Of a stretch of DNA of 64,000 nucleotides, positions 35,290 to 43,893 are shown one piece after another. This DNA is from JAXGPP01 sp040766885 (GTDB lineage: Bacteria > Planctomycetota > Planctomycetia > Pirellulales > Thermoguttaceae). The translations under genes and the position numbers were made by a program. Numbering within the stretch: the stretch's first letter is position 1; the number at the start of each line of letters is the position of its first letter. Where the stretch lies: contig JAXGPP010000007.1 in the NCBI GenBank assembly GCA_040766885.1, positions 62,001 through 126,000 of the forward strand. Direction: 5' to 3'. The notes beneath the pieces were generated by a model that saw only the letters and a list, made by a program, of their open reading frames with translations, did not search any database and was not told where the DNA came from.

Positions 35290-38200
35290 GCCGTCGGCCG
35301 AGCTGGAACGTGAGTACTTGCCCGTCGTCGTAGTACGTCCAGCCGTAGGCCGCCAGCGTAATCGTCCCCTTGGTGCGCCCAGCCGCGTTCAACCGCCCCG
35401 CCCCATCGTAGCCCGGCGTGGTCGTGGCCACGAGCTTCGTCCCCCGCCAGGTCGCGGAACCGCTCCACCTTCCGCACGCTGTGGTCCGGGTTGTAGTCGT
35501 ACTCCACCCGTTTCGCGCCACCACGTTCCGCCCTACCACCCCCCTTCTGCCGCACCCGCTTCAGCCGATTCAAGAAGTCGTAGAAGTAATCGTTGCTGAA
35601 GTCGGCCGTCGTGCCGATCGTCGCCGCGAGCACCGTCCGGTTCCCCGCCTCGTCGAACTGCTGGTCGAGCGTCACCGCCGGCGCGAGCCCCGCCGCGGTC
35701 TGGACAATCCCCGTCGCCCGGTCTAACAAGTCGTACGAGTAGTCGATCGTCGACAGCACGCTGCTCGTCACGACGTCGGTGTCGGTCACCAGGTCCAGCC
35801 GGCCGAGCGGATCGTAATAGTAATCGATCGACCGCACGGTGGTGTTGGCGTTGGGCCGCCAGTATTCCTTCGTCACCCGGCCCAGCCGGTCGGTGTTCCA
35901 GCGGTGGTTGCGTCCCAGCGCGTCGACCATCCGGTACATCCGCCCGGCGTTGTTGTAGTAAAACGTCCGCGTCCCCAACGGGCTCGTCTCGCTCGTGGTC
36001 CAGCCCAACTGGTCGTAGCCCCAGCTCGTCGTGTTCCCCGCCGGGTCGGTGAGCGACGCCAGATTCCCCTGCGGATCGTAGACCCACGCCGTCGCCGCCG
36101 TCGCCCCCGGCTCATAGTGCCTGACTTTCCGTGAGAGCCGGTCGTACTCGTACGCCCGCACGTCCTGAAGAGGGTCCGTCTCGCCCGTCACGTTCCCAAC
36201 CGCATCATACGACCAGCTCCACGTCTTGCCCAGCCCGTCGGTCTGCGTCGTCTTCCGTCCTAGCGCGTCGAGCGTCCAACTTGTGGTGACGTCCATCTGG
36301 TCCGTCACCGAGTTCTGCCGCCCGTACCGGTCATAGCCATACCGGGTGACGCCCCCCGTCCCCGCTCCGTAGTAGCCGTCGTCGATCGTCTCCGTGCGGT
36401 GCAGGTTGTCGTACCGCCACGTCGTCACCACGTCCCGCGGCGCGGTCTCCGTCTCCACATCCCCCATCGCCGTGTACGTATATCGCCACACCGGCGCGAT
36501 CCCCGCCCCCGCCCCGTCCGGGTCGGGCAACGTCTTCGTGAGCACCCGGCGGAGGTTGTCGTACGTAAACACCGTCTCCCGAAAGCCGTCGGCCGGATTC
36601 GTCGTCCGCCGGATCTCTTTGTAGACCGTTCCATCGTCATAGTACACATACTCGGTCACCGGACTGGGCAAGGGATCGCCCAGGTCCGGGTCGGGCAGCG
36701 TGATCGTCTTCGTCCGCCCGCGGAAATCGTAACTGTAAGCCGTCACCGCCCCAATCGGGTCGGTCTCGCTGGTCAACAGGCCCGAGCGGTCATACCCGTA
36801 GCCGTACACCGGGCTGGTCCGCGTGCCGTTCGTGCCCCCGATCGACGTGTAGTCGTCCGGGTCGGGAAGCGTCACCGAGGTCAACCGGTCGAGCGTATCG
36901 TAGCCGTAAACCGTCGTGGCCGTGGGATCGGCCGCGCTCGTGGTCCGCGCGATCTCCTTCCACACGCGGCCGCGTGAATCATACGTATACTCCGTCACCG
37001 GACTGGCAAGCGTGCCGTTCGTGCCGCCCGTCGACGTGTAGTCGTCCGGATCGGGTAGCGTGACGGTCGCCACCCGCCGCATCACGTCGTAGGTGTGCCA
37101 GGTGACCGCCCCTAGCGGATCGGTCTCCGACTTCAAATCGCCGGAAGGATGGTACGTGTACGAGTAGACCGGGCTCGTGAGCGGCCCCGCTCCGTCCGGA
37201 TCGGGCAGCGTCTTGGTCTCCAGACGCCCGAATTCATCATAGTCGTAGTCGATCACGATCGGCGCGTCGCCCGGATCGGTCGTGCGGACGATTTCCTGGT
37301 CCACCTCGCCGTCAGGATCGTACAGGTACTCGTAAACCAGACTTGGCAACGGCCCGGTGCCGTCCGGATCGGGCATGGTGATCGTGTGTACGCGGCCCAG
37401 CTCGTCGTACGTATAACCCGTCTCCGTCCGCTCCGTCGAGATGTTGTTGCTCGTCCGTTCGATGAGCGTCTGAACCAGCCCGCTCGGATAGTACACGTAT
37501 TCCGTCACCGGACTCGGCAACGCCCCTTCGCCGGTGGCCGGGTTGTAGACGCCGTCCGGATCGGGCCGCGTGATCGTGAGCACGCGGCCGACGTGGTCGT
37601 AGGTGTACTCGGTCCGCTGGCCGAGCTCGTCGATCTCGGCCTTCACACGCCCTTGCACATCCCCGTCGGCGGGCGTGTAGAATTCGTAACTGATCGTCGC
37701 CTCATCCGCAGTCCCCAGGGCGTAAGTCACCGCCGCCACCTGCCCGCACGGCGAGTGGTTGTAATCGGTCACGCGGTCTTCGGGATCGGTCACCGTATCG
37801 ACCAGCCCGCCGATGGTCCGCCCCAGCGGCGTCACCACCGAAGTGTACGTGTAGCCGGTCACGATATCGTCGGTCTCGGCGCTGAAGCGGTCATCCACGC
37901 CCACAATCACCCGTTCTTCAAGCACGTTGCCGGCCGCGTCAAGCGTGTAGAGCGTTTGCCGGATGGTGGCGTCGGTGAACCGCTCGGTGAAGCTCGTCAC
38001 CTGGCTGAATTGCGGGTCGTACTCCCAGACGTGAACGGTGCCGTCCGGGAGCGTCTCTTTGGTCACGTTGCCCCGGTAGTCATATTCGTAGCTCGTGGTC
38101 GTCGCAGTCAACGGGCCCGGACCGTCGGGATCGGGCCGCACGATGCGCGTAACGCGGCCCCAGTTGTCGCGCTGGTAGGTCGTAACCAGCTCGCTGTCGT

Positions 38201-40013
38201 CTTCCATGATCTCCGTCGTCGTGGTCCGCCCGCCGAACCGGTCGACGGTGAACGCCGCGCGGTGGCCCCGCACCGTACTCCGCGAGCCGTTGATCTCCGA
38301 TCTCTTGATGAGCGGCGACGGGTTCCCCTCGCTCCCGGTCCCCGGGTGCACGATCGACGCCAGCCCCTGCGCCGATACCGACTCGAGACTATCGGAGCCT
38401 CCCGTGGATCCGTACACCTTTCCGACGAACTTGTTCGCCGCGTCGTAGTCGTAGGTCGTCACCCTGGTCTTCGTGCCGTCCACCGGTTCGGTCTTCGTCC
38501 ACAGCAGCCCGTTCGCCGCGTAGTAATTGAAGCTCGTCACCGCACCGGCCGCCGGCCCGTTAGTCCCGCCCGGGCGCGAGCGGAAATCGTCCGGATCGGG
38601 TCCCGTGATCGACTCCAGCTTGTCGCCGTTGTGCTCCAGCACCGTCTGCCGCCCGGAGTGGTCCGTGATCGTGTGGACCATCCCGTTCACGTAGCCGAGC
38701 GTGGTGGTGCGGCCGGTGGGGAGCGTGATCGTCGTCAGATCCTGCTTTCCGTCGCCGTTGGTGTCGCTGTAGCCGTAGCTCGTCGTATTGCCCACGCGAT
38801 CTGTCCGCTCCACCACCCGGCCGTCGGCGGTGAATGTTTCCACCGTGCCGCTGGCGTCGGTGAGCCGATACTCGCCGTTCGCCTCGCGCGCAAGCGTCCA
38901 CCAGCCAACCGGCGTCGGCAGCAACGTGTAGTTGCCCGCGCCGTCGTGCTCGAAGAACGACAGACTGCCGTCGCGCACCAGCGCCACGCCGTCGCTCTGG
39001 ACATAAAGCTGTGGAATCCCCGGGGCGGTCCAGCGGTTGCCGAACGGGCTGTCGATCGTATTGACGATGTTCTTGTAGCCCGACACCGAGACCGACCGCA
39101 CCGAGCTTGTCCCGCCGTCGGTGTAGTGCTGCTTGATGGTCATCGTCCAGGTATGCCGCCCGGTCGCAAGCGTCGAGGCGTCCACCTGTTGCGCAAATCG
39201 GTAGTACTCGCTCGCCGTGACCCCCGACGCGCTGAAGAACGTCGACTGAGTGGTGGCCAGGTTGCCCAGCGTGAGGTTCACTTCCACCCGATGCAGCGGC
39301 AGTGCTCCGTCAGTCGTCTCCAGCTTCAGGTCCGCGGCGATGATCGGATGCGGATTGAACTCGCTGTCGTAGCGCAGGTAGCAGACCCCCTCCGTGCCGA
39401 TGTACTGGCACTCCCTGTTGTTGCCCGAGGCTTCGCCGTCGTCATTCGCTGGGTTGTTGGGCGGCGTGTGCGAGGCGGCATACAGATCGTCGGGCGCGAC
39501 GTTGACGATCGTAAACTCTTTCCAGTTATCCGGATCGAGTGCGGCTGAGTAGCCGGGGCCGTCGATCACTGTAAGGCTGGCAATCTCTTCAAGCTCCGGG
39601 TGAATCGTGTCTGGAAGGGGCTCCAGGTTGAAAATCCAACTGCTTTCGCCGGCGGGAATCGTCACTTCCCAGTAGCCGTTGCGGAAATGGCCGTTGGGGC
39701 CGATCTTGTACTCATCGGGATCCGCGTCGCCGCCGGGATGGTCATCGCCGATGTCGCCGCCCGGCTGGAGCTTCACCACCAGTTCGCTGCTGGCATCGCC
39801 AGTGCGGTAGAGCGTGAAGTAGGCCGGATCGCCGCTGTGCGCGGGATTGCCGTCCCACTCGGCGGCCAAGGTGTCGTCAGACTGGATCGACACCACGGCC
39901 ATCAGGGCCCGCTGTTCGAGCGGCTCAAGCCGCAACTGCCGCTTCAACTTGCGCCGCTCGCGATGAGATGCTTCCGATGTCCGTTTGCGCAACGAGAGCC
40001 TTGGCAAGCGCAT
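35283..40013 (-). CDS. Giant RHS/YD-repeat protein, 5' part (frameshifted)
   Basis: The ATG at 40013 has GGGGAGGGG upstream. The 1576-aa frame opens with a basic stretch and RLEPLEQRALMAV, resembling the LEPR-XLL sorting motif of planctomycete surface proteins. A Calx-beta-like segment follows, then dozens of YD repeats (for example YDYDAANKFVGKVYG, YTYDELGRVHTI) that build the hollow RHS shell. The frame is lost near 35441-35445: with four instead of five G the next frame reads LAGTKLVATTTPGYDGAGRL. A second shift near 35317-35320 leads into the 3' part. Without the shifts the protein would have about 2085 residues. Either it is a decayed gene or the sequence carries two single-base errors. 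Confidence 0.8.
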   Translation of the reverse strand: MRLPRLSLRKRTSEASHRERRKLKRQLRLEPLEQRALMAVVSIQSDDTLAAEWDGNPAHSGDPAYFTLYRTGDASSELVVKLQPGGDIGDDHPGGDADPDEYKIGPNGHFRNGYWEVTIPAGESSWIFNLEPLPDTIHPELEEIASLTVIDGPGYSAALDPDNWKEFTIVNVAPDDLYAASHTPPNNPANDDGEASGNNRECQYIGTEGVCYLRYDSEFNPHPIIAADLKLETTDGALPLHRVEVNLTLGNLATTQSTFFSASGVTASEYYRFAQQVDASTLATGRHTWTMTIKQHYTDGGTSSVRSVSVSGYKNIVNTIDSPFGNRWTAPGIPQLYVQSDGVALVRDGSLSFFEHDGAGNYTLLPTPVGWWTLAREANGEYRLTDASGTVETFTADGRVVERTDRVGNTTSYGYSDTNGDGKQDLTTITLPTGRTTTLGYVNGMVHTITDHSGRQTVLEHNGDKLESITGPDPDDFRSRPGGTNGPAAGAVTSFNYYAANGLLWTKTEPVDGTKTRVTTYDYDAANKFVGKVYGSTGGSDSLESVSAQGLASIVHPGTGSEGNPSPLIKRSEINGSRSTVRGHRAAFTVDRFGGRTTTTEIMEDDSELVTTYQRDNWGRVTRIVRPDPDGPGPLTATTTSYEYDYRGNVTKETLPDGTVHVWEYDPQFSQVTSFTERFTDATIRQTLYTLDAAGNVLEERVIVGVDDRFSAETDDIVTGYTYTSVVTPLGRTIGGLVDTVTDPEDRVTDYNHSPCGQVAAVTYALGTADEATISYEFYTPADGDVQGRVKAEIDELGQRTEYTYDHVGRVLTITRPDPDGVYNPATGEGALPSPVTEYVYYPSGLVQTLIERTSNNISTERTETGYTYDELGRVHTITMPDPDGTGPLPSLVYEYLYDPDGEVDQEIVRTTDPGDAPIVIDYDYDEFGRLETKTLPDPDGAGPLTSPVYSYTYHPSGDLKSETDPLGAVTWHTYDVMRRVATVTLPDPDDYTSTGGTNGTLASPVTEYTYDSRGRVWKEIARTTSAADPTATTVYGYDTLDRLTSVTLPDPDDYTSIGGTNGTRTSPVYGYGYDRSGLLTSETDPIGAVTAYSYDFRGRTKTITLPDPDLGDPLPSPVTEYVYYDDGTVYKEIRRTTNPADGFRETVFTYDNLRRVLTKTLPDPDGAGAGIAPVWRYTYTAMGDVETETAPRDVVTTWRYDNLHRTETIDDGYYGAGTGGVTRYGYDRYGRQNSVTDQMDVTTSWTLDALGRKTTQTDGLGKTWSWSYDAVGNVTGETDPLQDVRAYEYDRLSRKVRHYEPGATAATAWVYDPQGNLASLTDPAGNTTSWGYDQLGWTTSETSPLGTRTFYYNNAGRMYRMVDALGRNHRWNTDRLGRVTKEYWRPNANTTVRSIDYYYDPLGRLDLVTDTDVVTSSVLSTIDYSYDLLDRATGIVQTAAGLAPAVTLDQQFDEAGNRTVLAATIGTTADFSNDYFYDFLNRLKRVRQKGGGRAERGGAKRVEYDYNPDHSVRKVERFRDLAGDEARGHDHAGLRWGGAVERGWAHQGDDYAGGLRLDVLRRRASTHVPARPTAC

Positions 40014-40268
40014 GACTGCCCCTCCCCGTTTTGTCTGAAGAGTGCCCCGCCCTTGCGCCCGCCTGCCTTGGCGGGCCGCCCGAGCGCGTTGATTTGCCCT
40101 CGGCCGTTCAGCCGAATGCGAAGAGTCTAAGCCTGTCGCTACAATCCGTCAAGTGATCCGTCCAGGGCGATCACCGATTTTCTTGCCACCGCCCCCAACC
40201 CATTGCTCGCCCGCCTACACCAGCACCCCCAAACAAACGCAAGCCTGTCTTCTTCCCAATTCCAATTA

Positions 40269-40625
40269 GTGCGAACTAGCCCTGATCACTGCTCCTCTCA
40301 AACCACATAGCCCCTCTCTCGCCCGTCCGCCGATTTCGTCTCCCTCGCCGGGTACTCGCACCGAGTTCCTGCCCCGGTCCCTCTGTGATCTCGGTGCTCT
40401 CCGTGGCCCAATGACCCCTTGTCCCATTCCCGCTCTTCCGCATGAGATTCGTGCGAATTCGCGCCGATCAGTGCTTTTCTCGAACCGCATGGCGCTCTCT
40501 CGCCTCTCAGCCGATCTCTCTCCCGCCCCGCACTGCCGCCCAGTTCGTGCCCCGGTCCCTCTGTGATCTCGGTGCTCTCTGTGGTTCACCTTCCGGCTCC
40601 CCTCTTCGCCCCCACTCCGCCCGTC
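40269..40625. repeat. Two diverged direct repeats of about 180 bp, C/T-rich
   Basis: The stretches near 40269-40445 and 40447-40625 align roughly: both begin GTGCGAA, pass a GATCA-TGCT core and end with CCCCGGTCCCTCTGTGATCTCGGTGCTCT. On the minus strand this reads like the NHREHRDHRG filler found as spurious protein in many genomes. The region 40014-40268 between it and the RHS gene holds nothing I can name. Confidence 0.6.
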
Positions 40626-40729
40626 ACCCTCTCTTTCCTGCTTTCCTTCTTGCGTGCTTTCCGCGTTCCTTCTGCCAGCCAGCCCGCCACTTCCGTGGTT
40701 TCCCCTCCTGATCAACGGAGCCCCTTCTG

Positions 40730-40834
40730 GCTGACTGCTGATGGCTGACCGCTGACTGCTGACCGCTGACTGCTGACCGCTGACTGCTGACCGCTGACTG
40801 CCAATGGCTGACTGCCAATGGCTGACTGCTGACA
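40730..40834. repeat. Tandem GCTGACTGCTGACC repeats
   Basis: About a dozen GCTGAC-type units of 7 to 12 bases run head to tail, including ACTGCCAATGG variants. The minus-strand translation is rich in SQ and AVS. This dispersed repeat is known from intergenic regions of several phyla. Confidence 0.8.
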
Positions 40835-40906
40835 CGTGAAGGACCCCAATCGCTCCCTCCGCGCCTCCGCGTGAACCCTTTCCCCAGTGCTCCGTTTCTC
40901 TTCGCC

Positions 40907-41030
40907 CCCCTCTGTGATCTCGGTCCCCTCTGTGGTTCACTTCTTCTTCCTTCTCCTCTCACCCCCATCCCGCTCTCTCCCCACGCTTCAATTTGCAGTT
41001 TTCAATGCTCAATTTCCATTTTTCAATTTC
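40907..41030. repeat. Further dispersed low-complexity repeats
   Basis: A third CTCTGTGATCTCGGT copy lies at 40911-40940. It is followed at 40987-41030 by a T-rich stretch TTCAATTT...TTCAATGCTCAATTTCC of the kind that reads as FNFQFSIF. No gene is present here. Confidence 0.7.
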
Positions 41031-41822
41031 CCCCCTCGCCCAAGAATCTCTCCGCTCCCCCCAAGATTTTCTCTTGCGATTTAGGCCACGCGTCATGTAT
41101 ATATACGTACACTAAAGTAAATCGGTCGCCCGGCGCCTCCGCGCCGGCCTGACGCAAAAGCCCCTCGCCGGGCCCCGCGCTCCATCCGCGCGCCCGCGCG
41201 ACCGTCTCCATAATTCACCCCTGAACGAAAGGCCCTGCTCCATGCACCGTCCACCAATCTCCATCGCTCGCGCTGAGCCCCGCTCTGACCGCAAATCGTC
41301 TCCCCGCAACCCTTTTCAGCCGTCCCCAATGGCACACCCCTCTACGAACTTCAACACTCGACCCAAAGGTAGTAGAAAACTAACGTTCGCGACCTGGGTG
41401 CGAAACCCCTTCGCCCCAACCACTTACCGCGACACCCTTGCGCCAAGTCAACCGAAACACCCCTCAAGGGCGTTTCGCTTCGATGCAACAATGTCCCATT
41501 TGGCGATGCAACTCGCGGCGCCCATCCGCGCGGCCCCCGAGTGGCGAGCACTATGCGCCAACTTCAACACGTCCCTCACAGTGCGTACGAACTTGCGCTC
41601 ACGCGCCAAGTGCGAAGCTCTTTCCTGTCTTGCACTTGCCGCCACGCCCCGCGACGCACGAAAAGAAACAACGCGTTTGTTGTTGCGCATCAACGGGGGG
41701 TGTGCCATCCGGACGGCAACGGATGGCCGGCGTCGCTGCTGGTGCACGCCACGTGCGGCATCGATATATTGATCCCGCGTGAGCGACTCGACCGTCTCTT
41801 TCACAGTCCAGGAGATCTCAAC
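41031..41822. other. Long gap before the sulfatase gene
   Basis: This 790-bp stretch has no gene I can support. It includes an A/T-rich palindromic patch (GTATATATAC near 41098) and two hairpins. One at 41453-41477 pairs CGAAAC-x-CCC with GGG-x-GTTTCG; the other near 41705-41727 pairs CCATCCG with CGGATGG. They could belong to a leader of the sulfatase message. Confidence 0.45.
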
Positions 41823-43403
41823 ATGTTGCGAAGGCCAGTAACCGCTCTGTTCGCCGCCTTGATGCTGCTCGCATCGATCGGCTCGTCGTCGGCCTCCGAA
41901 CCCGAGCGGCCGAATATCATCTTCATCATGGCCGACGATGTCGGCTGGGGCGATTTCCAGTGCTACAACCCGGCCGGCAAAATCCCCTCGCCCAATATCG
42001 ATCGGCTTGCACAAAACGGCATGCGCTTCACCGACGCCCACACCCCCGCCGCCCTCTGCGCGCCCACCCGCTACACGGTTGCCACCGGCAACTACACCTG
42101 GCGCGGCCGCATGCCGGGTGGCACCTGGGGTTGGAACCAGACGCCCCAGTTCCTGCCCGGCCAGAAAACCGTCGGGCACCTGCTCCAGCAGGCCGGCTAC
42201 CGCACCGGACTGTTCGGCAAGCTGCACTTCGGCGGCGAATTCGAAAAAGGGTCCGATGGCGAGGTCGACTTCACGAAGCCCATGAAGACTGGCCCGATCC
42301 AGTGGGGCTTCGACTACTCGTGCGTCCTCCTCGGCGGCCACCAGGCGCCTCCTTACATGTTCTTCGAGAACAACAAGGTCCTTGGCGATCCGGGCAAGGT
42401 CACCGCCCTCAAAGCCGGGCCACTCAACGGCGGCGTCGTACCGGTCGACGGGCCGGGCCTGCCCGACTGGGACAGTCGCCTGGTAGGCGAAACCCTCGTC
42501 TCCAAGGCCCTGGCCTTCATCGACACCGACTCCGACAAGCCCTTCTACATCCACCTCTCGACCGACGGCGCCCACAGCCCCTACACGCCCCCTGAAGAAA
42601 TCCGCGGCACGCCCGTAAAAGGCGCCTCCGGCATGACGGCCCATACGGACATGGTGCACGAGGTCGACGTCATTGTCGGAAAGATCGTCGAAGCGCTCGA
42701 GAAACGCCAGTTAATCGAAAAAACGCTCGTTATCGTTACCAGCGACAACGGCGGCATCCCCGCCGATCGAGCCCACGGCCACGATGCCGTCGGCGGCCTC
42801 CGCGGTTCGAAGTCCTTCATCTGGGAAGGCGGCCACCGCGTGCCGCTGGTCGTGCAGTGGAAGGGCCGCGTGCCCGCCGGCAAAGTGACCAATCAGCTTG
42901 TCGGCACCCACGACGTCGTCCCCACATTCGTCGAACTCGCCGGCGGAAAGCGTGAGCCCGACCAGATGCTCGATAGCGTGAGCCTCGCATCCATCCTTCT
43001 GGGCCAGCGCTCCGACGACGAACCCGTCCGCCAGACGTTGCTCATCCAAAGCAGTCCCGGCCGCGATGCCTTCACCGAGCGCGACCCTGACGCCGCCAGG
43101 CCCGCCGCCGGCAAACGAAAAATGACCCCACGCGAGCGCGAAATCCAGCGCAACAAGGCCTGGAATGCCGTCGCCAAGAAGGGCGCCCGCTCGGGTAGCC
43201 AGGGCATGGCCCATGCCCTGCGGGAAGGCTCCTGGAAACTCGTCCTCGACATCGAGCACGACAAACCCGCAGCCCTCTACAACCTTGCCGATGACCTCAC
43301 CGAGCAGAACAACCTCATCGCCGACTCCGCCCAGGCCGACCGTGTCGCCCGGATGGAGCAACTCTATCGCGACATCCGCAAATCCGACCGCAGCACTCCC
43401 TGA
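41823..43403 (+). CDS. Exported type I sulfatase
   Basis: The ATG at 41823 has AGGAGAT seven bases upstream and gives 526 aa with a signal peptide ending near residue 25. Metal-binding Asp38/Asp39 lie in IIFIMADDVGWGD. The formylglycine motif is Cys79-Ala-Pro-Thr-Arg, the Cys type that must be converted by a sulfatase-modifying enzyme encoded elsewhere. Also visible are HLSTDGAHSPYTPP, VIVTSDNGG, and WEGGHRVPLVVQWKGR in the second half. It would hydrolyse sulfate esters, typically of algal or host polysaccharides, in the extracytoplasmic space. The substrate is not predictable. The longer frame upstream is not protein-like. Confidence 0.95.
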   Translation: MLRRPVTALFAALMLLASIGSSSASEPERPNIIFIMADDVGWGDFQCYNPAGKIPSPNIDRLAQNGMRFTDAHTPAALCAPTRYTVATGNYTWRGRMPGGTWGWNQTPQFLPGQKTVGHLLQQAGYRTGLFGKLHFGGEFEKGSDGEVDFTKPMKTGPIQWGFDYSCVLLGGHQAPPYMFFENNKVLGDPGKVTALKAGPLNGGVVPVDGPGLPDWDSRLVGETLVSKALAFIDTDSDKPFYIHLSTDGAHSPYTPPEEIRGTPVKGASGMTAHTDMVHEVDVIVGKIVEALEKRQLIEKTLVIVTSDNGGIPADRAHGHDAVGGLRGSKSFIWEGGHRVPLVVQWKGRVPAGKVTNQLVGTHDVVPTFVELAGGKREPDQMLDSVSLASILLGQRSDDEPVRQTLLIQSSPGRDAFTERDPDAARPAAGKRKMTPREREIQRNKAWNAVAKKGARSGSQGMAHALREGSWKLVLDIEHDKPAALYNLADDLTEQNNLIADSAQADRVARMEQLYRDIRKSDRSTP

Positions 43404-43808
43404 CCTCGACTTCGTCCTCGTTCCCCAGCCCGCGGCCCCGTCGCGGGCTGGGTACGAGCCCGCTGCTCCACCGTGGGCACGCCGATTCCCCTTCCGCCTC
43501 TCTTTTGAACTCCCGGACCGCATACAGTGTATGGCTCGTTCATACAGAGCGAGCCCCTCCTCCGCGCCGTCCGCAGACTCGCCGAAATCTGCTCGCAGAT
43601 TCCCTGCTGCGCTAGCGCACCTCCGCTCCGCCCCGCCCTGGCAGCCCTCCGATCGGCACGGCGCAAATAGTTGCATGCATTCGGTTTACATATCGGCCGA
43701 TTGCACCGAAACAGCCCCGCGATCTCGGCCATCTGACTGCTGGCCAGCGGTCGTGTCAATCGCTCCCGCCTGCCCCGCCCGGCGCGCGAAATTCCCTTCC
43801 GCGACAAC
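43404..43808. other. Gap between sulfatase and Hdr-Flx operon
   Basis: About 400 bp with no supported gene. A hairpin at about 43680-43710 pairs TTCGGT with ACCGAA. The right end carries the sigma-54 promoter of the next entry. Confidence 0.45.
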
Positions 43809-43823
43809 TTGGCACGCCGCTTG
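43809..43823 (+). promoter_or_regulatory. Sigma-54 promoter of the Hdr-Flx operon
   Basis: The sequence TGGCAC, five bases, TTGC fits the -24/-12 sigma-54 (RpoN) consensus perfectly, with GG and GC at the right spacing. Transcription would start near 43835, about 60 bases before the first operon gene. Such promoters need an AAA+ activator, which is not encoded in this window. Confidence 0.75.
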
Positions 43824-43893
43824 CGTTTCCCCCTGAACCGCGACGGAAACTCACTCACGCCTTCATAGGGCAGCCAATTACGGGAGTCGAACC

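Noticed and set aside
37149..39548. A 799-codon open frame antisense to the RHS gene
   Set aside because: It is a shadow created by the repetitive, GC-rich YD-repeat sequence. It has an Arg/Val/His-rich composition, no ribosome site and no domain.
40730..40834. Possible CRISPR array
   Set aside because: The units are 7-12 bases with no spacers of constant length and no cas genes nearby.
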